From Actinomycetota bacterium (GTDB lineage: Bacteria; Actinomycetota; Humimicrobiia; Humimicrobiales; Humimicrobiaceae), in assembly GCA_028696435.1 (NCBI GenBank), contig JAQVHC010000037.1:1-11801 (forward strand): a stretch of 11,801 nucleotides of DNA, in the 5' to 3' direction. Each line of letters starts with the position of its first letter. Position 1 is the stretch's first letter. The translations under genes were made by a program, and so were the position numbers. The notes beneath the pieces are model-generated. The model had not been told where the DNA came from. It worked only from the letters and a program-made list of their open reading frames with translations, and did no database searches. Shown in pieces: positions 6,245 through 11,801 of the stretch.

Positions 6245-8326
6245 ATGGATAGCAAAAGTTGTTCTAATAATAAAGTAATAGGTCTGATTTCCGGAAACGG
6301 AACTGGCAAAACTTCGCTTGCAGAATGTTTTCTATATAACTCCGGAACAATTGACAGAATGGGGAGCATAGAAACAAAAAATACAATTTCAGATTATACT
6401 TCACTTGAAATTAAAAGAGGATTCAGTATAAATTCCAGCATTCTCAGTTACAAATGGAAAAATTTTAACATCAATCTCATAGATTGCCCCGGTTATATGG
6501 ATTTTATAGGCCAGACCCAGGCTGCAATCAAAGTAATTGATAGCGCCCTTCTGGTTGTTGATGCAAAATCAGGTGTTCAGGCACCAACTGAGTTAGTCAT
6601 AGAACTACTTGCCGGAAACCCCAGGCCTGCGTTTTTTGTACTTAACAAACTTGACCTTGAGAACATTGATTACTTCAAAGTAATTGATGATATCAAAAAT
6701 GAATACAATCTTAACCTTGTACCAATTACAGCACCGGTTGATAGCGGGGAAAATTTTTCCGGGATTATTGATATATTACAGAATCAGGCTTACCAGTACA
6801 AAGATAAAAATCCTTCCGGCGCCAGTATTCCAGTAAATGAAAATATTAAGGATAAAATTGAAAATTACCATAACGAACTAATAGAATCTATTGTAGAAAC
6901 AGACGATGAGCTTCTTAATAAATACCTCGATGGTGAAAAGATAGACAGTGACGTAATAAATAATGTATTTAAACAGGCTGTAGTAAAAGGAAAAGTAATA
7001 CCTGTATTTGCTGTTTCTGCAACCAGAAATATAGGCATAGATATTCTTATGGATTATATAAATTCCCTGCTTCCGTCAGCTCTTGATATACAGCCAATAA
7101 AAGTTAAAGATTTAAAAGAAGATAAAGAGGTTGAAATAAAACCTTCTCCGGACGGGCCTCCTCTGGCATATGTTTTTAAAACAATGGCAGACCCATATAT
7201 AGGTAAGTTATCAATATTCAGAATTTTTTCCGGAACATTTAAAGTAAATAACAGTTATTATATTTCAAGTTCACAGAAAACATATAAATTCACTAATTTA
7301 TTTAAACTCCAGGGTAAAAATCAGATTGAAATAAACGAAGCTTCATGTGGAGATATTGTTGCTGTTTCTAAAATTATGGATATCTTAAATGATGATACGA
7401 TTTCCACACAGGAACAGCCCCTTGAAATTCAGCCGACAGAATATTTTACCCCGACTCTCCCAAAAGCTGTTATACCAAAAAGCAAAGGTGATGAGGAAAA
7501 AATAAGCAGTGGTATTTCTAAAATAATTCAGGAAGATCCGACTATAAGACAGGAATTAAACCTGGAGGTACATCAAAATATTATCTGGGGTACAGGAGAA
7601 CTTCACCTATCTATCGTAAAGGAGAAGTTAAAAGAAAAGTTCGATATTGATTCTGAGTTCATAACACCTGATGTAGCATATAAAGAGACCATAAGAAAGG
7701 ATGCAAAAGCTGAATATAAATACAAAAAACAATCAGGTGGCAGAGGTCAGTACGGCCATGTCTTTCTTGAAATTAAACCACTGGAAAGCGGTGGAGGCTT
7801 TGAATTTAAAGACAGCATATTTGGAGGAGCAATTCCTAAAGGATATATACCCGGTGTAGAAAAAGGTGTAAGAGAAGCATTGCAGAAGGGTGTTATTGCA
7901 GGATACCCTGTTGTAGATGTGAGTGTAAATTTGTATGATGGTTCATATCATACTGTTGATTCGTCTGAAATGGCTTTTAAAATAGCAGCATCCATGGCTT
8001 TTAAGAAAGGAATGCAGGAAGCTTCTCCCGTTATTCTTGAGCCAATTATGGAACTTGAAATTATAGTTCCCGAAAAATATATGGGAGATATAATTGGAGA
8101 CATAAATTCAAAAAGAGGAAAAATTATCTCAATGACACCTATTGAAAACAAAAAACAACTCATAAAAGCTTTTGCACCACAGTCAGAAACTTTTAATTAC
8201 ACTACTGACCTGACCTCTCTTACGCAGGGGAAAGGAAGATTTACCCAGAAATTTTCTCATTACGAGGAATTACCGCCCAATCTAGCACAGAAAGTGGTAG
8301 AGGAAAGGAACAAACAAAAAGAATGA
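6245..8326 (+). CDS. fusA2: Elongation factor G paralogue (EF-G-2-type translational GTPase)
   Basis: Full-length (693 aa) translational GTPase with EF-G architecture, closest in memory to the EF-G-2 subgroup (for example Thermus EF-G-2) rather than housekeeping FusA. The G domain has P-loop SGNGTGKTS at 16-24, switch I RGFSIN at 58-63, DCPGYMDF at 80-87, NKLD at 134-137 and SAT at 258-260. Domain II starts near GPPLAYVFK (304-312). Domain III has GTGELHLSIVKEKL. Domain IV keeps the loop SGGRGQYG (497-504) and the tip YDGSYHTVDSSE with H569. Domain V starts near LEPIMELEII (598). Departures are Ser16 for the first P-loop glycine, and Tyr84 where housekeeping EF-G has the catalytic histidine; Tyr there is shared by EF-G-2 relatives. 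The intact domain IV argues it still engages ribosomes. Its stop overlaps the next gene's ATG (ATGA). A role in canonical translocation, recycling or stress is not decidable here. Confidence 0.93.
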   Translation: MDSKSCSNNKVIGLISGNGTGKTSLAECFLYNSGTIDRMGSIETKNTISDYTSLEIKRGFSINSSILSYKWKNFNINLIDCPGYMDFIGQTQAAIKVIDSALLVVDAKSGVQAPTELVIELLAGNPRPAFFVLNKLDLENIDYFKVIDDIKNEYNLNLVPITAPVDSGENFSGIIDILQNQAYQYKDKNPSGASIPVNENIKDKIENYHNELIESIVETDDELLNKYLDGEKIDSDVINNVFKQAVVKGKVIPVFAVSATRNIGIDILMDYINSLLPSALDIQPIKVKDLKEDKEVEIKPSPDGPPLAYVFKTMADPYIGKLSIFRIFSGTFKVNNSYYISSSQKTYKFTNLFKLQGKNQIEINEASCGDIVAVSKIMDILNDDTISTQEQPLEIQPTEYFTPTLPKAVIPKSKGDEEKISSGISKIIQEDPTIRQELNLEVHQNIIWGTGELHLSIVKEKLKEKFDIDSEFITPDVAYKETIRKDAKAEYKYKKQSGGRGQYGHVFLEIKPLESGGGFEFKDSIFGGAIPKGYIPGVEKGVREALQKGVIAGYPVVDVSVNLYDGSYHTVDSSEMAFKIAASMAFKKGMQEASPVILEPIMELEIIVPEKYMGDIIGDINSKRGKIISMTPIENKKQLIKAFAPQSETFNYTTDLTSLTQGKGRFTQKFSHYEELPPNLAQKVVEERNKQKE

Positions 8327-9552
8327 AAAAAAGTTATAATAAACGTAATTTCTTACTGGATAAAGTTCCATATATATTATTAGGGTTAATATTGATTATT
8401 GCTTTAATAATATTTTTCTTAATTAAAAGCCGCCTGCCACTAACCTTTTTTACAGAAATGCAAGAAAATACAGAAAATAAAACAGAATATTCTGTATTCA
8501 TAGCTTCTCCTACCAGTGGCGAAGTCTTCAACTTTACCAATGAGAATGAAACAATACCCATAGAAATAAAAGCAAAAGAAGTAGAAAGTTCAGATTATAC
8601 AATAAATATATTCGTAAATGAGAACAAGATAAAATCCTTTACATCTCCGCCTTATAAGTATAACTGGAATCCGGGCAGTTCTGGTGAATATAAAATTATA
8701 GCACGTCTTGTAGATGATGATAATAATGTAATTGCAGAATCAAATGCCATAACTTTTACAGTACAATATGAATCAGAGCCGGAAAATGAAGCTGATGTAA
8801 GTACCGATATTAAAGAAAAGAAAACCAATGTAATATATAATTCTAATTTCAGATATGATAATACCATCCCTGCAGGGCTACCTATTTTTTCCTACAAGTG
8901 TTACACGCCTCCTGTTATAGATGGTATTATTCAGGAATGGGATAAATTTGAGAGTTTTTCATCTTTTGTTCCAACTATTAAAAAAGAAAATTATACTTCA
9001 CATACTGATATCGCCGGCATATTCTACTCATGCTGGGATGATGACAATTTCTATTTCGCCATCAAAGTTGTTGATGATGTATTTAACCAGCAATATACAG
9101 GCAACCAGATAAATAAAGGTGATAGCATAACCATTGTATTTGATACCAATCTTGAGGAAGATATGTATATTACTTCTTATAATAATGATGACTACCGGAT
9201 TGATTTTTCTCCCGGTAATTTTGGAGGAATAGCTGCTGAATCATTTATGAACTGGCCTTCAAGTGCTCCACCGGTGGGCACTGTCATAGCTTCAAAAAAG
9301 TTATCAGATGGATATGCTATTGAGGTAAGGATTCCATGGTATAATTTTTGGGGCTACGTGCCAGAGGATGAGGATATGCTCGGATTTACAATATCAATAC
9401 TCGATACTGACAATCTGGATTCAACAGAATGTGTAATTTCGTCATCAAAAACTTTTGACTTTAACAATACATCCACACTGGGTGCAATTGCCCTGATTGA
9501 TGTTGGAGATGTATATAGTAACCCTGAAGATGAAGCTTCTGATAGCAATTAA
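8323..9552 (+). CDS. Membrane-anchored surface protein with Ig-like and CBM9-like domains
   Basis: No gene name recognised. The 409-aa product has a basic N-terminus (KKSYNKRNF) and one hydrophobic segment at about 15-34 with no obvious cleavage site, so it is probably an uncleaved anchor with the rest outside the cytoplasm. Residues about 57-147 resemble a bacterial Ig-like domain: IASPTSGEVF near the start, then SPPYKYNWNPGSSGEYKIIA and RLVDDDNNVIAES. After an acidic linker (150-185), residues about 190-393 resemble the carbohydrate family 9-like (CBM9/DOMON-type) fold: PPVIDGIIQEWDKF, CWDDDNFYFAIKVVDD, GDSITIVFDTN, SDGYAIEVRIPW and MLGFTISILDTD. No enzyme motif was seen. It could bind a sugar, a cell-wall component or haem, as relatives do. 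Its ATG overlaps the GTPase stop and no good Shine-Dalgarno is near, so translation is likely coupled. Confidence 0.85.
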   Translation: MKKSYNKRNFLLDKVPYILLGLILIIALIIFFLIKSRLPLTFFTEMQENTENKTEYSVFIASPTSGEVFNFTNENETIPIEIKAKEVESSDYTINIFVNENKIKSFTSPPYKYNWNPGSSGEYKIIARLVDDDNNVIAESNAITFTVQYESEPENEADVSTDIKEKKTNVIYNSNFRYDNTIPAGLPIFSYKCYTPPVIDGIIQEWDKFESFSSFVPTIKKENYTSHTDIAGIFYSCWDDDNFYFAIKVVDDVFNQQYTGNQINKGDSITIVFDTNLEEDMYITSYNNDDYRIDFSPGNFGGIAAESFMNWPSSAPPVGTVIASKKLSDGYAIEVRIPWYNFWGYVPEDEDMLGFTISILDTDNLDSTECVISSSKTFDFNNTSTLGAIALIDVGDVYSNPEDEASDSN

Positions 9553-9649
9553 AAATCCGGGTTAATAAGTACTAAAGATAAAAAAGCTTCTACTCATAAT
9601 AGTCTCTAAAAAATATACTAATTCTATTTGTCTTACAGGTTATATCAGA

Positions 9650-9674
9650 CTAAAATTATTAAGCTAAAATTATT
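9650..9674 (+). repeat. 11-bp direct repeat upstream of the flippase-like gene
   Basis: CTAAAATTATT occurs twice, at 9650-9660 and 9664-9674. It lies in the 151-bp spacer between the surface-protein gene and the next gene, between two candidate promoters. It may be an operator or chance in A/T-rich DNA. The spacer (9553-9703) holds no gene and no clear terminator hairpin. Confidence 0.4.
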
Positions 9675-9703
9675 TTTATACCATTACCTTTTATATCTAT
9701 AAT
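9675..9703 (+). promoter_or_regulatory. Candidate promoter abutting the flippase-like gene
   Basis: TTTATA (9675-9680), 17 bases, then a perfect TATAAT (9698-9703) touching the ATG at 9704. If used, transcription would begin near 9710, and translation would have to start at the second ATG (9719). An alternative upstream promoter is TTGTCT (9628-9633), 17 bases, TAAAAT (9651-9656), which would give a leader of about 40 nt and permit the first ATG. The two cannot be separated by eye. Confidence 0.4.
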
Positions 9704-10783
9704 ATGGAAAAAAATAATATGAAAAAAAATAAAAACAGAAGAAAGCCTATACTCAGGATTATAAATATTGTAATAGTAACAGGCCTTGGAGCATATCTTG
9801 TTTATTTTCTCCTCAGTCAAATAAGTTTAGCAGACTTAAAAAAATCTTTTTTTGAAGCTTATATGCCTTCTCTTGTAATAGGCCTTGCATTAATGTTTTC
9901 AATGGATTTTTTCAAGTCGTACAGGCAAATAATACTTATAGGTACAGGGGATATCAGATTTATTGATATGTTTTTTACTTCGCAGATAAGAAACGCATTT
10001 AACATGCTACTTCCTGCCAGAACCGGAGAGCTTTCGTATATATATGTTTTAAGAAAAAAATTTAAAATACCTGTAGAAATAGGGGTTTCTACACTTATGG
10101 TAGGTCTTATATTTGAATTAATACTTGTCTTTTGCATCGCTGTTATATCTATCATCATTATAAGTATAAATAAGCCCTTAACATCATCTATCAGTGTAAT
10201 TGTCATTTCATCCCTATTACTTATAGCAAGCCTGCTGCTGCTTATTTTCCTATCCCAATTTATTAACCTTTTTATAAAATTTTTCAATTTTTTAATAAAT
10301 AAATTTCCTGGATTGAGTAAAAACAAAGTTTTTTCGTATTTATTAGATAAATTAATAGAAACAAATAAAAGTATTCAGATAATCCAAAAAAGAAAAATAT
10401 ACTGGAAAGTTTTCCTCCTCACTGTTGCTACAAGGGCTATAAAATTTACTTCTTACTATTTTCTCATACACGCATATTTAAAACCTCTCGGATATGATTT
10501 TGCCAACCTTCCGTACTGGACAGTAATTCTTGCAACCATTGCATCTGAACTGTCAGCTGTTCTTCCAACCCATGCAGTTGCCGGACTCGGAACATACGAA
10601 GGCGCTTTTGTGCTGGCTTTTGTATCTCTTGGATTTCCTAAAAACCCGGCAATTATTGCAGGCTTCAATTATCACATTATTAATCTTATTTTTACTATAA
10701 TATGGGGAATTATAGCAATTATAATAATCAGTATGCCTTTTTATAAAATAAAAAAGAAATTACCGGACCTGCCGGAAAGTTAA
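9704..10783 (+). CDS. Lysylphosphatidylglycerol synthase TM-region / flippase-like integral membrane protein (UPF0104, YbhN/AglD-type)
   Basis: A polytopic membrane protein of 359 aa with hydrophobic segments at about 17-37, 53-70, 126-153, 162-186, 234-257, 272-290, 296-312 and 325-346. Family marks are RNAFNMLLPARTGEL (96-110) and the glycine-rich segment LPTHAVAGLGTYEGAFVLAF (287-306), as in the LPG_synthase_TM (PF03706) family. Only the membrane part is present; the soluble aminoacyl-transferase domain of full MprF is absent, so lysyl-PG synthesis should not be assumed. Stand-alone members are thought to act in lipid or lipid-linked glycan transport, but substrates are mostly unknown. Both N- and C-termini are strongly basic, suggesting cytoplasmic ends. 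The start is uncertain: ATG 9704 or ATG 9719, neither with a Shine-Dalgarno. A spacer of 151 bp separates it from the surface-protein gene, so it may be a separate unit. Confidence 0.85.
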   Translation: MEKNNMKKNKNRRKPILRIINIVIVTGLGAYLVYFLLSQISLADLKKSFFEAYMPSLVIGLALMFSMDFFKSYRQIILIGTGDIRFIDMFFTSQIRNAFNMLLPARTGELSYIYVLRKKFKIPVEIGVSTLMVGLIFELILVFCIAVISIIIISINKPLTSSISVIVISSLLLIASLLLLIFLSQFINLFIKFFNFLINKFPGLSKNKVFSYLLDKLIETNKSIQIIQKRKIYWKVFLLTVATRAIKFTSYYFLIHAYLKPLGYDFANLPYWTVILATIASELSAVLPTHAVAGLGTYEGAFVLAFVSLGFPKNPAIIAGFNYHIINLIFTIIWGIIAIIIISMPFYKIKKKLPDLPES

Positions 10784-10969
10784 AAATTAAAGGGTTTCAT
10801 AATATAAGATTTCTATAAGCTTTCCTATAATATCATTGATAAATAATATTTTTCCTTTAATATCGATTAGCTTTACTTTAACATTACTGTTAAAATATCA
10901 ACGATTTTATAACAACTATAAATATGACAGAAAGTTAATATTACAGACAATTAATATGATAGACAATTA
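10784..10969. other. 186-bp A/T-rich spacer before hypF
   Basis: No gene longer than a few codons and no GC-rich terminator hairpin were seen. It holds a weak A/T stem candidate at about 10889-10913 (GTTAAAAT pairing with ATTTTATAAC around a short loop), promoter candidates, and the triplicate repeat that ends at the hypF start. Confidence 0.6.
10888..10896 (+). promoter_or_regulatory. Candidate extended -10 element for hypF
   Basis: TG, one base, then TAAAAT (five of six to the -10 consensus). The -35 region is poor (TTAGCT at 10867-10872, 18 bases upstream). Transcription would start near 10903 and place the whole 16-bp repeat in the mRNA leader. An alternative is TTGATA (10836-10841), 16 bases, TAATAT (10858-10863). 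Confidence 0.3.
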
Positions 10970-10971
10970 AT
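10924..10971 (+). repeat. Three tandem 16-bp repeats ending in the hypF start codon
   Basis: Units are ATGACAGAAAGTTAAT (10924-10939), ATTACAGACAATTAAT (10940-10955) and ATGATAGACAATTAAT (10956-10971). They match pairwise at 13 to 14 of 16 positions with exact 16-base period. Units 1 and 3 each read as ATG, three codons and TAA (MTES, MIDN); unit 2 has the same shape starting with ATT. The TAA of unit 3 shares its last A with the hypF ATG (TAATG). The first nine hypF bases, ATGACAAAC, resemble a fourth, shifted unit. Confidence 0.8.
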
Positions 10972-11801
10972 GACAAACGGAAAATATAAAAACCTAAAAA
11001 CTTATAAAATAAATATATCCGGCATTGTTCAGGGAGTTGGTTTCAGGCCTTTTATCTATAAAATTGCAAAACAAAATAATTTTACAGGAACCGTTGTAAA
11101 CACAACAGAAGGAGTCACAATAAAAATAAATGCTCCCGATAAAAGAACTGTAAATAAATTTATTTCTGATATCAGACTGCACAAACCTCCGGCTGCTGTT
11201 ATTGAGAATATAAATGTAGAAGAAATACCCTGTGTTATTTTCCAGGAGTTTAAAATAGAAAAAAGCATAGTTACAGAAGAAAAATTTCAGCTTATATCTC
11301 CCGATTTAGCCACTTGTAATCTGTGCGTTAAGGATATTAATAATAAAAAAGATGTGCGAAGGTATTATTACCCATTTACTAACTGCACTAACTGTGGACC
11401 CAGATTTACTATAATAAAAAAAATGCCGTATGATAGGCCAAATACTACAATGGGCAAATTTTCAATGTGCAGTGACTGTTATGAAGAATATCACAACCCA
11501 TCCGATAGGAGGTTTCATGCCCAGCCTGTCGCCTGTAATAAGTGCGGGCCCACATTAATTCTTACCGACAGATACGGGAAAAGGATAAATTCAAAAAATC
11601 CGATAATTACTGCAGCAGATCTTATCCGTCAGGGTAAAATTATTGCTATAAAAAGCCTCGGTGGATTTCAGATTGCATGCAATGCCCTGCACGATGATAC
11701 GGTTAAGGAATTAAGAAAAAGAAAAATGAGACCAACAAAACCTTTTGCAGTAATGGTTAAGGATATAGAATACCTGAAAAAATATTATTTCATTAGTAAA
11801 A
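10970..11801 (+). CDS. hypF: [NiFe]-hydrogenase maturation carbamoyltransferase HypF, N-terminal part (cut by window edge)
   Basis: HypF uses carbamoyl phosphate and ATP to carbamoylate the C-terminal cysteine of HypE, the first step in making the cyanide ligands of the [NiFe]-hydrogenase iron. The first 277 codons are open to the window end; full HypF is usually about 750 aa. The acylphosphatase domain (about 12-95) has GIVQGVGFRPF at 18-28, with catalytic R26 and N44 in VVNTTEG. Two zinc fingers follow: C116/C119 with C139/C142, and C167/C170 with C189/C192. The first has 19 rather than the usual 18 residues between its cysteine pairs. A YrdC-like domain begins near 213 (AADLIRQGKIIAIKSLGGFQ, then KRKMRPTKPFAVMV). 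The ATG at 10970 keeps a normal-length N-terminus but lacks a Shine-Dalgarno; it overlaps the TAA of a four-codon reading frame. Partners such as hypC, hypD and hypE would be expected beyond the window. Confidence 0.95.
   Translation, partial: MTNGKYKNLKTYKINISGIVQGVGFRPFIYKIAKQNNFTGTVVNTTEGVTIKINAPDKRTVNKFISDIRLHKPPAAVIENINVEEIPCVIFQEFKIEKSIVTEEKFQLISPDLATCNLCVKDINNKKDVRRYYYPFTNCTNCGPRFTIIKKMPYDRPNTTMGKFSMCSDCYEEYHNPSDRRFHAQPVACNKCGPTLILTDRYGKRINSKNPIITAADLIRQGKIIAIKSLGGFQIACNALHDDTVKELRKRKMRPTKPFAVMVKDIEYLKKYYFISK

Noticed and set aside
6245..8326. Tetracycline-resistance ribosomal protection protein (TetM/TetO type)
   Set aside because: The motifs and C-terminus (FSHYEELPPNLAQKVVEER) match EF-G-2-type proteins; the distinctive TetM-like domain IV loops and C-terminal helix were not recognised.
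9553..9620. Rho-independent terminator after the surface-protein gene
   Set aside because: No inverted repeat with a convincing stem was found before the A/T tracts.
9859..10326. 155-codon minus-strand open frame opposite the flippase-like gene
   Set aside because: Antisense shadow of a long membrane-protein gene, with no Shine-Dalgarno and no recognisable domain.
9704..10783. Calling this gene mprF (lysylphosphatidylglycerol synthase)
   Set aside because: Only the polytopic membrane domain is present; the C-terminal aminoacyl-transferase domain needed for lysyl-PG synthesis is missing.
10924..10971. CRISPR-like array
   Set aside because: The 16-bp units are directly tandem with no spacers and number only three; no cas gene is near.

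Overview
The window looks like ordinary chromosome from an A+T-rich bacterium (roughly one third G+C by eye; intergenic stretches are nearly pure A/T). Eleven protein-coding genes are supported, two of them cut by the window edges. No tRNA, rRNA, CRISPR array, transposase or phage gene was seen. A hypF start implies [NiFe]-hydrogenase maturation, so an anaerobic or facultative lifestyle is likely. PdxS implies the DXP-independent vitamin B6 route. The order pdxS-yebC-ruvC-ruvA-ruvB-queA resembles clostridial and actinobacterial chromosomes, and the EF-G paralogue resembles EF-G-2 of Thermus. The phylum cannot be fixed from this sequence.

Left block, minus strand, transcribed from about 6.1 kb down to 1: lemA, htpX, pdxS, yebC, ruvC, ruvA, ruvB, queA (partial). 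LemA and HtpX form a conserved envelope-stress/membrane-proteolysis pair. PdxS follows htpX by only 20 bp, with its Shine-Dalgarno in the gap. A 235-bp spacer separates pdxS from yebC; it carries a candidate promoter and a five-copy TTAAC-type repeat, and it lacks the pdxT that often sits there. yebC and ruvC are 11 bp apart, ruvC and ruvA overlap by ATGA, ruvA and ruvB are 142 bp apart, and ruvB and queA overlap by 11 bp. RuvABC form the Holliday-junction branch-migration/resolution machine.

A 254-bp divergent region (5991-6244) carries back-to-back extended -10 promoter candidates, one for lemA-htpX and one for the rightward genes.

Right block, plus strand: an EF-G-2-type translational GTPase overlaps by ATGA with a membrane-anchored Ig-like plus CBM9-like surface protein. 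Then come a polytopic membrane protein of the lysylphosphatidylglycerol-synthase TM/flippase-like family and the first 277 codons of hypF. The hypF leader holds a perfect-period triplicate 16-bp tandem repeat, each unit shaped like a four-codon minicistron, and the last unit runs into the hypF start codon.

No clearly new multi-gene system is visible. The most unusual items are the hypF leader repeat, the coupled GTPase/surface-protein pair, the P-loop and switch II substitutions in the EF-G paralogue, and the missing pdxT.
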